Positions 15,708 to 23,965 of a DNA stretch of 41,293 nucleotides are shown here, piece by piece; the stretch's first letter is position 1; the number at the start of each line of letters is the position of its first letter. Source of the stretch: CAZNGF01 sp964572855 (GTDB lineage Bacteria; Bipolaricaulota; Bipolaricaulia; RBG-16-55-9; JAJCYT01); NCBI GenBank assembly GCA_964572855.1, contig CAZNGF010000016.1, positions 1 to 41,293 on the forward strand, in the 5' to 3' direction. Below the pieces are notes generated by a model that did not search any database, was not told where the DNA came from, and worked only from the letters and a program-made list of their open reading frames with translations. Position numbers and translations under genes: made by a program.

Positions 15708-17473
15708 GCCGGCTGTTCGACCGGCGCGAGCTTGAGGTGGAGCTCCTTGAGCTGGCGCGCGGCCGCCTCGACCGGCGCGGCCGTGAGCGGGCAGTAGGCC
15801 GTGTTCGTCTTGGGAAACGCGATCACGTCGCGGATGGACGAGTGGCCGGCCATCAGCATGATCAGCCGGTCGAGCCCCAGCGCGATCCCGCCGTGCGGCG
15901 GGGCCCCAAAGCGCAGCGCGCGCAGGAAAAAGCCGAACTTCTCCTGAGCCTCCTCGGGGGTGAGCCCGAGCAGGGCGAACACGCGCGACTGCACGTCCTG
16001 GCGGTGGATACGCACGCTGCCCCCGCCGAGCTCGATCCCGTTGAGCACGAGGTCGTAGGCGGCGGCGCGCACCTCCAGCGGCGCCTCTTCGAGCCGGTCC
16101 AGGTCGGCCGGCTTGGGCGAGGTGAACGGGTGGTGCTCGCTCACGAGCCTGCCCTCGTCCTCGTCCCAGCCGAACAGCGGGAAGTCAGTCACCCACAGGA
16201 ACTTCCAGCCCGGCTCGATCAACCCTTCGCGCTGGGCCACCTCCTGGCGCACGGCGCCGAGGGCCTCGCAGGCCACCCGCCACGGCCCGGCGCACAGCAG
16301 CAGCAAATCGCCCTCGGCGGCGCCGAGGGCCTCGGCGATACGCCCGAGCAGGGCCTCGCCCACGTGCTTGGCCACGGGCGATTGGAACCCCTCCGGCGTC
16401 CACTTGACCCACATGAGGCCGCCCGCGCCCTTCTCCTTGGCGCGCTTCTCGAGCGTGTCGAGCGCGTTGCGCGCGTAGCCCGCGCCGCCTCGCAGCGCGA
16501 AGCCGCGCACGGCGCCGCCGGCCGAGAGCGTACTCGAAAACACGCGGAAGTCGCTGCCGGCGGCGAGCTCGTTCAGGTCGACGAGCTCGAGCCCGTAGCG
16601 CAGGTCCGGGCGGTCGGAGCCGTAGCGGTCCATGGCCTCTTGGTAGCTCAAGCGCGGCAGCGGGAGCGGGACGTCCAGCTCGCGGTGCGCCTTGAACAGG
16701 TGCGCGATCAGGCGATCGATCAGATCGAACACGGGGTCGGGCGAGCGCACGAAGCTCAGCTCGAGGTCGAGTTGGGTGAACTCGGGCTGGCGGTCGGCGC
16801 GCAGGTCCTCGTCGCGGAAGCAGCGCGCGATCTGGAAGTACTTCTCGGCGCCGCCCACCATGAGCAACTGCTTGAACAGCTGCGGCGACTGGGGCAGCGC
16901 GAAGAACTTACCGGGAAAGGTGCGGCTCGGCACCAGGTAGTCGCGCGCGCCCTCGGGGGTGCTCTTGGTCAGGATCGGGGTCTCGATCTCCCAAAATCCT
17001 TCCCGGTCCAGGAAGTTGCGCATCTCCAGGATCACCCGGTGGCGCAGGCGTAGGCCGTGCTGCATGGGCGCGCGCCGCAGGTCCAGGTAGCGGTACTCCA
17101 GGCGCACGGACTCGGCGGCGCCGCTGTCGTCGGCGATCGGAAAGGGCGGCGTCTCGGACGGGTTCACGCGCTCTAGCGCCTCGACGCGCAGCTCGACCGC
17201 GCCGGTCGGCAGGCCCGGGTTCACGTTGTCGGCGCCGCGCTCGACGACGCTCCCCTTGACCCAGACGACGTCCTCGCGCGTGAGCGACTCGGTGAGCGCG
17301 AACACCTCGGCGCGCTCCGGGTGGGCCACCAGTTGCACCAGCCCCGAACGGTCCCGCAGGTCGATGAAGATGAGCCCCCCGTGATCCCGACGCCGTTGTA
17401 CCCAACCGGCCAGCGCCACGGCCCGGCCGACGTGCTCCGGCCGCAGCTCGCCGCATCCAAACGTCCGTTCCAT
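15701..17473 (-). CDS. aspS: aspartyl-tRNA synthetase, probably non-discriminating (Asp/Asn)
   Basis: The 590-residue bacterial-type AspRS has an N-terminal OB-fold anticodon domain, class II motif 2 (FRDEDLRADRQPEFTQLD), an inserted GAD domain, and motif 3 (GGIALGLDRLIMLM). At position 31 it has His (RRRDHGG). Discriminating enzymes such as E. coli's carry Leu there, and the non-discriminating Pseudomonas enzyme carries His, where changing it to Leu raises specificity for tRNA-Asp. By analogy this enzyme probably also makes Asp-tRNA-Asn, for conversion by GatCAB. Downstream of it and 61 bp away lies the DUF4129 operon in the same orientation. The ribosome site is GGGGAGGG. Confidence 0.95.
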   Translation of the reverse strand: MERTFGCGELRPEHVGRAVALAGWVQRRRDHGGLIFIDLRDRSGLVQLVAHPERAEVFALTESLTREDVVWVKGSVVERGADNVNPGLPTGAVELRVEALERVNPSETPPFPIADDSGAAESVRLEYRYLDLRRAPMQHGLRLRHRVILEMRNFLDREGFWEIETPILTKSTPEGARDYLVPSRTFPGKFFALPQSPQLFKQLLMVGGAEKYFQIARCFRDEDLRADRQPEFTQLDLELSFVRSPDPVFDLIDRLIAHLFKAHRELDVPLPLPRLSYQEAMDRYGSDRPDLRYGLELVDLNELAAGSDFRVFSSTLSAGGAVRGFALRGGAGYARNALDTLEKRAKEKGAGGLMWVKWTPEGFQSPVAKHVGEALLGRIAEALGAAEGDLLLLCAGPWRVACEALGAVRQEVAQREGLIEPGWKFLWVTDFPLFGWDEDEGRLVSEHHPFTSPKPADLDRLEEAPLEVRAAAYDLVLNGIELGGGSVRIHRQDVQSRVFALLGLTPEEAQEKFGFFLRALRFGAPPHGGIALGLDRLIMLMAGHSSIRDVIAFPKTNTAYCPLTAAPVEAAARQLKELHLKLAPVEQPAP

Positions 17474-17502
17474 GCAAGCCCTCCCCGTTGAAGTCGCGCT
17501 AT

Positions 17503-17531
17503 ACCTTACCGCCCCCGGGGCCCCGTTTCAA
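17503..17531 (-). promoter_or_regulatory. candidate aspS promoter
   Basis: Read leftward, TTGAAA (17531-17526) and TAAGGT (17508-17503) are 17 bp apart, about 30 bp before the aspS start. It is divergent from the promoter of the HExxH protein gene. Confidence 0.45.
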
Positions 17532-17546
17532 TTCGGGGCCGGCGGC

Positions 17547-17576
17547 TTGGCACAAGGGGAACGGGTGTTTTACACT
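17547..17576 (+). promoter_or_regulatory. promoter of the secreted HExxH protein gene
   Basis: TTGGCA (17547-17552) and TACACT (17571-17576) are 18 bp apart. AAAGGAGGGG just before the ATG at 17603 is a strong ribosome site. Confidence 0.55.
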
Positions 17577-17602
17577 GTAACCCGGAAGACAAAGGAGGGG
17601 CG

Positions 17603-18895
17603 ATGTTGCGAGCTGTTTGGACGCTCGTGTGGTTGGGCGCGCTGGTCGGTCTGTGCGCCGTGCCGGGACAGGCGCAACGGCTCCCCAACCAGCAAGAAGT
17701 TCTCCGCACGACGCACTTCGAGATCCAGTACGACCGCGTGGGCTCGGACGCGGTGTCCCAGGAGTTCGTGGACACCGTTCGGAACGGCCTGGAGGAGGCC
17801 TACGCCGTGCTAATCGAAGGCGACGGCTTCCGCTTCCCCGAGGGGCGCGTCCAGATCCATCTGCTCGGCAGCTTCCTGGGCGCCAACACCTTCGGCGCCA
17901 CCTTCGTCCCCGTGCAGCGCCGCAACGCCGTCATCGTGTTCAACAACGAGCAGGTGTTCCAGTCGGGGGCGTCCTTCCTGAACGAGTCGCTCAACCTGAC
18001 CACGAGCAGCGCGCAGTTCGTCAAATCGGTCGCCGTACACGAGCTGTTCCACGTCATCCAGCGCGAGTACGACTTCACCGAGACGCTGCTGGCCGAATCC
18101 ACCGCCGTGTGGGCAGCCGAGCGCGTCGTGCCCGAGTCGAACGACTACGTATTCAACGCCGTCGACTTCCTGGTAGGTGGCACGGACCACACCTCGCTGC
18201 TTAACCTAAACCCGTCCTACGGGCTCGGTCTCTTCTGGATGAGCGCCGCGCCGCGCTTCGGCGGCCCGGCGTTCGTGCGCGAGCTGCTCGAACTGGCCGA
18301 GGCCTACGACGGGCTCGAGGTGCTCGAACGCGCCTTCGCGCGCCACGGGACCACGTTCTTCGAGCAGTGGGCCGGCTTCGCGCTCCGGCTGGAGACGCGC
18401 GCGATCCACGACGCGCCCCTGGTCTTCGCCGCCGCGGAAGCGTTCAGCGGGGCGACCGCCCCGGTCGCCGCGCTCGAGACGGCCTGGTCGGGCGGGCTGC
18501 AAAGCGTGCGCACGCTGGACGGGGACAGCCCGCTGCTGGACAGCCCGTTCGGGGCGTTCGCCGACGCGCTCGGCGACCCGTTGCGTGTGGCCCACGCGTT
18601 TGGCACCGACTTCGTGCGCATCCGCGTCGCGGCGGACGGCGACCTGCTGCTCCGCTTCCAGGGCGACGCCTCCAGCGCGTTCCGCGTGAGCGCCGTGGTC
18701 ACGCGCGCCGGCGCCGTGGACCGCGTGGTCGCGCTCGACGGGGACGAGGGCAAGCTGCTGCCGGCGTTGCAGGCCGGGGACCGCGTGACCGTCGTGGTCA
18801 CGCGGGGGCTGGAAGGCACGGGCGGCTACGCCCTGTACCTCGCGCCGGGGGCGCCGCTGTTTGGCTCGGACGCGACCGCCGGCTTCAAGGCGTGA
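17603..18895 (+). CDS. secreted gluzincin-like zinc metalloprotease (peptidase MA-like)
   Basis: The 430-residue protein starts with a signal peptide (LRAVWTLVWLGALVGLCAV, with a likely cut after GQA). Its N-terminal TTHFEIQYD strand resembles peptidase MA-like proteins. The zinc motif HELFH sits near residue 150 (VAVHELFHVIQ), and ESTAVWAAE about 20 residues later supplies the third-ligand glutamate expected of gluzincins. The C-terminal 130 residues look beta-rich and may be a pre-peptidase-like or binding domain. The substrate is unknown. It is followed at 49 bp by another HExxH protein gene on the same strand. Confidence 0.75.
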   Translation: MLRAVWTLVWLGALVGLCAVPGQAQRLPNQQEVLRTTHFEIQYDRVGSDAVSQEFVDTVRNGLEEAYAVLIEGDGFRFPEGRVQIHLLGSFLGANTFGATFVPVQRRNAVIVFNNEQVFQSGASFLNESLNLTTSSAQFVKSVAVHELFHVIQREYDFTETLLAESTAVWAAERVVPESNDYVFNAVDFLVGGTDHTSLLNLNPSYGLGLFWMSAAPRFGGPAFVRELLELAEAYDGLEVLERAFARHGTTFFEQWAGFALRLETRAIHDAPLVFAAAEAFSGATAPVAALETAWSGGLQSVRTLDGDSPLLDSPFGAFADALGDPLRVAHAFGTDFVRIRVAADGDLLLRFQGDASSAFRVSAVVTRAGAVDRVVALDGDEGKLLPALQAGDRVTVVVTRGLEGTGGYALYLAPGAPLFGSDATAGFKA

Positions 18896-18944
18896 GTCAC
18901 GCTCCCGAGTGATACGGCTATCATAGCGCCAAGGAAGTGGTGAC

Positions 18945-19616
18945 GTGCCGCTCGAACACGCGCTCTTGTTCCTGATCCTGTTGCTGGCGCTGGGGGCCCT
19001 GTTGCAGTGGGCCGCCCGGCGTACCTACGCGCGCTACGCCGCGGTCCGGGCCCGGCCGCCGGTGCGCGCCGGGACGCTTGCCCGCCTGCTGCTCGACGAC
19101 GCCGGGCTGCTGCACGTCTCGGTACTGGGCGCGGGGGGCGTGTTGGACGACCGCTACGTGCCGGGGGAAAAGACCCTGTATCTGTCGAACCTCGCCGCCG
19201 ACTCGGTGGCCGCCGTGGCGGTGGCCGCGCACGAGGTCGGACACGCCTTGCAGCACGCCGAGCGCCACTGGACCCTGAGGCTGCGCAAGGGCGTCCAGCC
19301 GCTCGGCATCGGCGGCGCGCTGCTGGCGCTGGCCGCGTTCCCGCTCGGCTGGTGGCTCCAGAGCGCCGCGGTCGTGTTTTGGGGGGTTTGGGGCTACGTC
19401 GCGACCACCGGGCTCATGCTGTTGGCGCTGCCCGTCGAACTCGACGCCAACCGGCGCGCGTTACGGCTGTTGGGCGAGCGAGCCATCGCTTCCGACGGGC
19501 CCGCGCGGCGCGCCGTGCGGCGCGTCCTGCTGGCCGCCATGCTCACCTACGTGGGCGCCGCCGTCCTCCCGCTCGTGCACGGTTGGTTCGCGCTCCGATC
19601 CCGGGGCGGGGCCTAG
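18945..19616 (+). CDS. YugP-like zinc-dependent membrane protease
   Basis: The 223-residue protein starts at a GTG. It has an N-terminal membrane segment (residues about 5-22), the zinc motif HEVGHALQ near residue 90, two further hydrophobic segments (about 117-133 and 140-163), the ligand-type ELDANRRAL, and a last membrane segment near 200. This layout is that of the YugP/DUF232 neutral zinc metallopeptidase family, whose physiological substrates are poorly known. TATCAT at 18919-18924 could be its -10, and AAGGA precedes the start. Confidence 0.88.
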   Translation: MPLEHALLFLILLLALGALLQWAARRTYARYAAVRARPPVRAGTLARLLLDDAGLLHVSVLGAGGVLDDRYVPGEKTLYLSNLAADSVAAVAVAAHEVGHALQHAERHWTLRLRKGVQPLGIGGALLALAAFPLGWWLQSAAVVFWGVWGYVATTGLMLLALPVELDANRRALRLLGERAIASDGPARRAVRRVLLAAMLTYVGAAVLPLVHGWFALRSRGGA

Positions 19617-19624
19617 CGCCGCCG

Positions 19625-19653
19625 TTGACGCGAGCCCGGCCGCCCGCTAGGTT
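19625..19653 (+). promoter_or_regulatory. promoter of the double zinc-ribbon gene, leaderless
   Basis: TTGACG (19625-19630), a 17-bp spacer and TAGGTT (19648-19653) end 7 bp before the ATG at 19661. Transcription should start at or next to the A of the start codon, and no ribosome site is present. Confidence 0.6.
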
Positions 19654-19660
19654 GAAATGG

Positions 19661-19945
19661 ATGCTGTGGAAAGTGCTTTGGCGCGGACTGCTCGACGGAT
19701 GCCGCTGGACGTGGTGGGAACAGAGCGCGCGCAGCGGCCTGCATTGCCTGGCGCCGCTCACCCGAGAGGCGCGCGACGGTGCGGCGCAGCGGGTCTGCCC
19801 CGAATGCGGGACGGCGTGCCCCGCGCGCGCCGTCCTCTGTCCGCGGTGTTTCTACGAGCTTATCGTCAACTGCCCGCACTGCGGGGAGCCCGTCTCGGTG
19901 ACGGCGTCGCTGTGCGCCTCGTGCCACCGCAAGCCCGACCGCTAG
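19661..19945 (+). CDS. small double zinc-ribbon protein
   Basis: This is a 94-residue protein. The first 25 residues are rich in Trp and hydrophobic residues (MLWKVLWRGLLDG), like an amphipathic membrane-binding helix. The second half has four CxxC pairs (CPEC, CPRC, CPHC, CASC), which would make two zinc ribbons. Such ribbons commonly mediate protein or nucleic-acid contacts; no specific function is recognised. Its stop codon overlaps the stop of the convergent lysC gene within the palindrome CTAG. Confidence 0.7.
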   Translation: MLWKVLWRGLLDGCRWTWWEQSARSGLHCLAPLTREARDGAAQRVCPECGTACPARAVLCPRCFYELIVNCPHCGEPVSVTASLCASCHRKPDR

Positions 19946-21183
19946 GCCGAGGCGGCCTCGGCGAGCCCGAAGCGCGCGTGCAGGGCGCGCACCGCCGGCT
20001 TGGCGTCGCCCGCGGCGATCACGCAGCTCAACTTGAGCTCGGAGGAACTGATCATCTGGATGTTGATGCCCGCGTCGCCGAGCGCGGCGAACATGCGCGC
20101 GGCCACCTCGGGGAACTCCGCGATGCCGCCGCCCACGATCGAGACCTTGGCGATCTCGGCGTCGAACTGCGCCCCCTTGGCCCCCAGGTCGGGCACGAGC
20201 GCCTCCACGATCTCCCTGGCCTCGGCCAGGTCCCCCTGGGCCAGCGTGAAGGTGATGTCGTTGCTGCCCCGGCGGCTCACGTTCTGAATCACCATGTCGA
20301 CCGGGATGCGCGCCTCGGCCAGCGCCCCGAACAGCCGGGCGGCGACCCCCGGCGTGTCGGGCAGCGCCAACACCGAGACCTTGACCTCGTCGGTGCGGCA
20401 GGTCACGCCGCGAATCTGGCGTTCCGCTTCCATGTCTCCCTCCCCCGTAATCACGGTGCCGACTTCGTCGTTGAAGCTCGAGCGGATCATGAGTTCCACG
20501 CCGTGCTGGCGCGCCAGCTCGACCGCGCGCGGGTGCGTGACCCCCGCGCCCAAGTTGGTGAGCTCGAGCGCCTCGTCGTAGGAGAGCCGCTCCAGCATGC
20601 GCGCCTCCGGTACCCAGCGCGGGTCGGCGCTGTAGAAGCCCCGCACGTCGGTGTAGATCTCGCAGCGCACCGCGTCCAGCGCGCAGGCCATGGCCGCGGC
20701 CGTGATGTCGCTGCCGCCGCGCCCCAGCGTCGTCGTGCGCCCCTCGCGGTCCACGCCCTGGAAGCCCGCCAGCACGACCACGCGCCCCTCGGCCAGCTCG
20801 TAGCGCAGCTTGCGCGCGTCGATGTCCAGAATGCGCGCCTTGGTGTAGAGGTTGTCGGTCAGGATGCCGGCCTGCGGCCCCGTGTACGAGATCGCGTCGT
20901 ACCCCTCGCCGATCAGGGTCATGGCCAGCAACGCCACGGCCTGCTTTTCGCCCGTGGCCAGCAGCGCGTCGTACTCGCGCCGGGCAGCTTTCGGGTCCGG
21001 CAGGACCTCGCGCGCCTGGGCCACCAGCGCGTCGGTGGTGTGGCCCTGCGCCGAGCTCACCACCACGACGGCGTGCCCGGCCTCGACGGCGCGGATCACG
21101 CGCCGGGCCACGTTTTTGAGCCGCTCGACGTCGGCCACCGACGTCCCGCCGTACTTCTGCACCAGGATCGGCTTCACGGGCAT
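19942..21183 (-). CDS. lysC: aspartokinase with two ACT domains
   Basis: It phosphorylates aspartate, the first step toward lysine, threonine, methionine and (through threonine) isoleucine. The 413-residue protein has the kinase motif VQKYGGTSV at the N-terminus, SSAQGHTTD and LGRGGSDITA. Two regulatory ACT domains follow from about residue 265 (VSVLALPDTPGVAARLF and VSIVGGGIAEFPEVAARMF). Feedback inhibition by lysine and/or threonine is expected from the family. The ATG at 21183 is chosen because MPVKPILVQKYGG matches homologues. The longer frame upstream covers the promoter. Confidence 0.95.
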   Translation of the reverse strand: MPVKPILVQKYGGTSVADVERLKNVARRVIRAVEAGHAVVVVSSAQGHTTDALVAQAREVLPDPKAARREYDALLATGEKQAVALLAMTLIGEGYDAISYTGPQAGILTDNLYTKARILDIDARKLRYELAEGRVVVLAGFQGVDREGRTTTLGRGGSDITAAAMACALDAVRCEIYTDVRGFYSADPRWVPEARMLERLSYDEALELTNLGAGVTHPRAVELARQHGVELMIRSSFNDEVGTVITGEGDMEAERQIRGVTCRTDEVKVSVLALPDTPGVAARLFGALAEARIPVDMVIQNVSRRGSNDITFTLAQGDLAEAREIVEALVPDLGAKGAQFDAEIAKVSIVGGGIAEFPEVAARMFAALGDAGINIQMISSSELKLSCVIAAGDAKPAVRALHARFGLAEAASA

Positions 21184-21201
21184 CCCCCCAAAACGACGGC
21201 A

Positions 21202-21231
21202 ACTATAAGGGGAACGCCTCGCCCTTGCCAA
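21202..21231 (-). promoter_or_regulatory. lysC promoter
   Basis: Read leftward, TTGGCA (21231-21226) and TATAGT (21207-21202) are 18 bp apart, ending 18 bp before the lysC start. The start is preceded by a run of six G instead of a classic ribosome site. Confidence 0.6.
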
Positions 21232-21238
21232 GTGCGCT

Positions 21239-22753
21239 TCAACGGGAGGTCGCGTTCAACGTGAAGCGGTACACCGCCGGGCTCTGCCAAGCCACCTCGC
21301 TGCCGAACTCGAACCGCACGCGCACGGCGCGCGCGGCCTTGAGTCCGTGCAAGGAGTACCGACTCTGACCGGATCGCAGCGGAAACGTGATCCGGTCGAC
21401 GAACGTGTGAAAGTCGCTGTCGGAGCTCTCGACCACGGCGGTGAGTTCCTGCCCCTGCAGGTCGGCCTCGACGACGAGGCTTTGAAAGTCCACGCGCTCG
21501 TTGAAGCGGTGCGGCTGGGTCGCAAACGAGCCGGCGGGGAGGTAGCCGTCGCGGTAGCGCAGCGTGCGGTAGCCGTTCTCCTGCAGGCCCGTCACGAACA
21601 CCCGTCCCTGCGCGTCGGCCCGCACGGCGTAGCCGCGGCCGGAGCCGGGCGCGGCCTCGGGGCGGGACCATACGAGGTTTCCCCGCGAATCGAACTTGAG
21701 CGTATGAAAGCGCTCGTTCCCGCCGTCGAGGCTGCCCCCCGTCACCAGCAGGTTGCCCAGCGGGTCCCAGCTCGCGCCGTAGGCCAGATCGCGTGCGCTC
21801 GCGTTTTCGGACCGGGTCCAGTTGAGCCGCCCGTCGGCGTCGAACGCGGCCACCAGGAAGTCGACCCGGCTGCCGCGCTCGCTGTAGCCGGCCACGGCCA
21901 CCTGTCCGTTGAGCGCCACGGCCTGCGCCACCTCCTCGCCGCCCGCGTCGTAGCCGCGCGACCAAAGCAGGCGCCCGCCGGCGTCGTACTTGAGCAGGAG
22001 CAGGTCCTTTTGCCCCGCCACCAACGTGGTGCCGGCCACGTAGACGTGGCCACGCCCGTCGAGCGCGACGTCGTAGGACCAGTCGCCGGCGTGCCCGTCG
22101 TGGCGCCGTTGCCAGAGGAGGTTCCCGTCCGCGTCGTACAGCAGCGTGAGCACGTCGGCATCCTGCAGCGTCGAGACCCCGGTGACAACGACCCGGCCGC
22201 TGCCGTCGGCGGCCACGGCCTGGGCGCGGTCGTCCCCGCCGCCCGAGAACAGGCGTTGCCAGAGCAAGCGGCCGTCGGTATCGTATTTGGACAGCAGGAA
22301 ATCGTTGCCGCTGATCCAGCTGTAACCGGCCACGTAGGCGTTGCCCGCCGGGTCGGCGGCCAGCCCCATGGCCCGGCTCGTGCCACCGCTCTCCTGGGTG
22401 CGGTCCCAGAGCACGCGCCCGTCCGGCGTGCACTTGAGCACGTGCAAGAACTCCCCGCTGCCCCGCCGAACGTGGCCGGCGATCAGGAGGTTGCCCTGCC
22501 CGTCCAGCACCAGCGCCCGCGGGGATCCTTTAAACTGGGGGAGGCGCTGATCCCAGTCGAGCTGGAGGCGCTGTGCCAGCGACACCGCATCGCCTTGCAG
22601 CGTCGTGCCGTCGAACGTTCCGCGCATCCAGTCCATCGCTTGGGCCTGGGTCCACTGCACGGGAAGTCCTGCAGAAAAGGATCGCCCCCCTCCGAACCCG
22701 ATCGCCAGCACGAGCGCCAACATGCACGCGACGCTGCCTCGTCTTGTCATCAT
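21239..22753 (-). CDS. secreted SBBP-repeat beta-propeller protein
   Basis: The 504-residue protein has a signal peptide (about 1-28, SVACMLALVLAIGFGGG). Seven to eight repeats of about 50 residues follow, of the pattern GNxYVAGY...DFLLxKYDxDGRLLWxR...GGDDRAQAVAxD, which is the SBBP beta-propeller repeat. The last 90 residues form a beta-rich C-terminal domain. SBBP proteins are exported and probably bind ligands or surfaces; none has a general known activity. A second ATG lies one codon in. No strong ribosome site is seen. Confidence 0.85.
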   Translation of the reverse strand: MMTRRGSVACMLALVLAIGFGGGRSFSAGLPVQWTQAQAMDWMRGTFDGTTLQGDAVSLAQRLQLDWDQRLPQFKGSPRALVLDGQGNLLIAGHVRRGSGEFLHVLKCTPDGRVLWDRTQESGGTSRAMGLAADPAGNAYVAGYSWISGNDFLLSKYDTDGRLLWQRLFSGGGDDRAQAVAADGSGRVVVTGVSTLQDADVLTLLYDADGNLLWQRRHDGHAGDWSYDVALDGRGHVYVAGTTLVAGQKDLLLLKYDAGGRLLWSRGYDAGGEEVAQAVALNGQVAVAGYSERGSRVDFLVAAFDADGRLNWTRSENASARDLAYGASWDPLGNLLVTGGSLDGGNERFHTLKFDSRGNLVWSRPEAAPGSGRGYAVRADAQGRVFVTGLQENGYRTLRYRDGYLPAGSFATQPHRFNERVDFQSLVVEADLQGQELTAVVESSDSDFHTFVDRITFPLRSGQSRYSLHGLKAARAVRVRFEFGSEVAWQSPAVYRFTLNATSR

Positions 22754-22873
22754 ATCTCACTCGCTTTGATGCGACGTTGATCAGGCTCGAATGTAATGGA
22801 TTAGACACCCAGAAAAAGTAACGTCGATCACGCAGGAGGCGCAGCTGGGAGGGGTGTGTCGGCGCAAACGTTT

Positions 22874-22970
22874 ACCCTCGGGCTGGGGCGTGTTTGTGCC
22901 TACCTCTGCAACACTGCCAGCACGACCCGCACGACGATGAACGCCCAGCCGGCCACGACCACCAGCTCAA
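22874..22970 (-). pseudogene. remnant of the C-terminal end of a small membrane-protein gene
   Basis: Read leftward it encodes LVVVAGWAFIVVRVVLAVLQR and a stop. The intact gene at 25915-26229 ends LVVVAGWALIAVRVVMEVLQR. About 95 bp, including some 27 bp after the stop codon, match with roughly a dozen mismatches. The upstream three quarters of the gene are missing. It is a remnant of a tandem paralogue or a duplicated end, not a fresh duplication. Confidence 0.7.
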
Positions 22971-22996
22971 GACGGGGCGCGCTATAAACGCTCTGC

Positions 22997-23033
22997 GCCA
23001 AACTTGACTTGCAAGTTGCGGCTGAAGTTTGGC
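22997..23033. repeat. inverted repeat upstream of the Tat-protein promoter
   Basis: GCCAAACTT and AAGTTTGGC form 9-bp perfect arms separated by 19 bp. A 10-bp palindrome ACTTGCAAGT (23007-23016) lies inside. The site lies 23-60 bp upstream of the -35 box and could be an operator or an old terminator. Confidence 0.5.
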
Positions 23034-23055
23034 CTGTCAGCGCTCTCGTGAAGGC

Positions 23056-23084
23056 TTGACTTTCTCGATAGATCGTGCTATAGT
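23056..23084 (+). promoter_or_regulatory. promoter of the Tat-exported protein gene
   Basis: TTGACT (23056-23061), a 17-bp spacer and TGCTATAGT (extended -10, TATAGT at 23079-23084) form a near-consensus promoter. The expected +1 falls at the beginning of the AACTC repeat. Confidence 0.75.
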
Positions 23085-23087
23085 TAG

Positions 23088-23112
23088 AACTCAACTCAAC
23101 TCAACTCAACTC
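23088..23112 (+). repeat. five tandem copies of AACTC in the 5' untranslated region
   Basis: Five exact copies of the pentamer AACTC lie between the -10 box and the AAGGAGG ribosome site of the Tat-protein gene. The repeat would be at the very 5' end of the mRNA. Copy-number change by slippage would alter the leader length. Confidence 0.9.
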
Positions 23113-23128
23113 GACAAGGAGGTTTGTG

Positions 23129-23965
23129 ATGGAAAAACATTCATTCCTCAGCCGGCGCAAGTTTCTCAAGTACGCGGGAGTCACTGGCTTGTGGACAATG
23201 AGCTCCAGTTTCTTGCAAGAGCTGGCCTTGACCGCCGATACCTTTTCGATTCAATCCGGCTATGGCATCGGCCGCTTCAAGCCCTACGGGTTGCGACAGG
23301 GCGGCCAGGGGCTGGAAATCTCCTTCACCTCCGATGCTGGAGCGCTTTTAGCCCGTTATGAATTTTCCCCTCATCGGTTGACAGCGCTGGTGCGCGGTCA
23401 GGAGGGCCACCTGATCCAGGCTGAACTGAAAAGCTCGGTGCCGTTCACTCAGATCATCCAGCCTGAGCGTCAACCGCCCGCGTTCGACCCCGAAGTTTCC
23501 CAGGACCCCAAGCGCTTTGCCGCGCTGCGCCAAGCGGCAGTGGCAAGCGTTGAGCCGGAGCAGGCGTCGCTGCTGCGGCACACCCTGCAAGTCGACCAAC
23601 AGGTTTGGCAGACGCCCGGTGAAATACTGTTGGACCTTGCACCCACCAATCCGCAGGAGGTTGAATCCGTCCAAAAGGCCTTGAATGCGCTGGAACGCAC
23701 GCCGTTGGCGCAAACCACGCAAGCGTTTAACCTATTCATGTCTAATTTAAAGGTGAAACAAGGGGTTGAAGCTCAGCTTGCCAGATGGCAGAATCGAGGC
23801 GTGGTGGCCTTTGCAGCCAAGCCATCTTGCATCATTGGGATAGTGATGATTTTGTCCATACCCATCGGACTCGGCTTTGTTACAGGAGGGGTTAGTTTTG
23901 CATTCTGGTTTGTAACATCACACGCGCAAGTTATTGGTACAGCGCTTGGCTGTGCAGGTCTTTGA
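23129..23965 (+). CDS. Tat-exported protein with a Cys-bracketed hydrophobic C-terminal module
   Basis: I do not recognise this 278-residue protein. It begins with a textbook twin-arginine signal (SRRKFLK at 8-14, then a moderately hydrophobic stretch). Residues about 45-225 are soluble-looking, with a Gln/Glu-rich helical part. The last 45 residues (234-278) are strongly hydrophobic and glycine-rich (IIGIVMILSIPIGLGFV, then FAFWFV). They start with Cys234 and end with Cys275, the only two cysteines in the protein. A Tat leader, a soluble middle and a small hydrophobic Cys-containing C-terminus recall the halocin C8 precursor layout, though the Cys pattern differs. It could instead be a C-terminally anchored protein. 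The ATG at 23129 is spaced better from AAGGAGG than the GTG one codon earlier. GC is well below that of the neighbours. Confidence 0.7.
   Translation: MEKHSFLSRRKFLKYAGVTGLWTMSSSFLQELALTADTFSIQSGYGIGRFKPYGLRQGGQGLEISFTSDAGALLARYEFSPHRLTALVRGQEGHLIQAELKSSVPFTQIIQPERQPPAFDPEVSQDPKRFAALRQAAVASVEPEQASLLRHTLQVDQQVWQTPGEILLDLAPTNPQEVESVQKALNALERTPLAQTTQAFNLFMSNLKVKQGVEAQLARWQNRGVVAFAAKPSCIIGIVMILSIPIGLGFVTGGVSFAFWFVTSHAQVIGTALGCAGL

Larger units (their letters stand above)
22754..23128. other. left boundary region of the accessory island
   Basis: This 375-bp stretch has no intact gene. It holds a 7-bp inverted repeat CGACGTT / AACGTCG (22772-22778, 22820-22826) around the upstream region of the beta-propeller gene. 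It also holds a diverged copy of the 3' end of the small membrane-protein gene found at 25.9 kb, a further inverted repeat, and the promoter and repeats of the Tat-protein gene. Confidence 0.7.

Noticed and set aside
22900..23094. 64-residue minus-strand ORF at the left of the island as a real gene
   Set aside because: Only its last 22 or so codons resemble the membrane protein at 25.9 kb. The first 40 come from unrelated promoter/repeat sequence of the Tat-protein gene, so it is a remnant.
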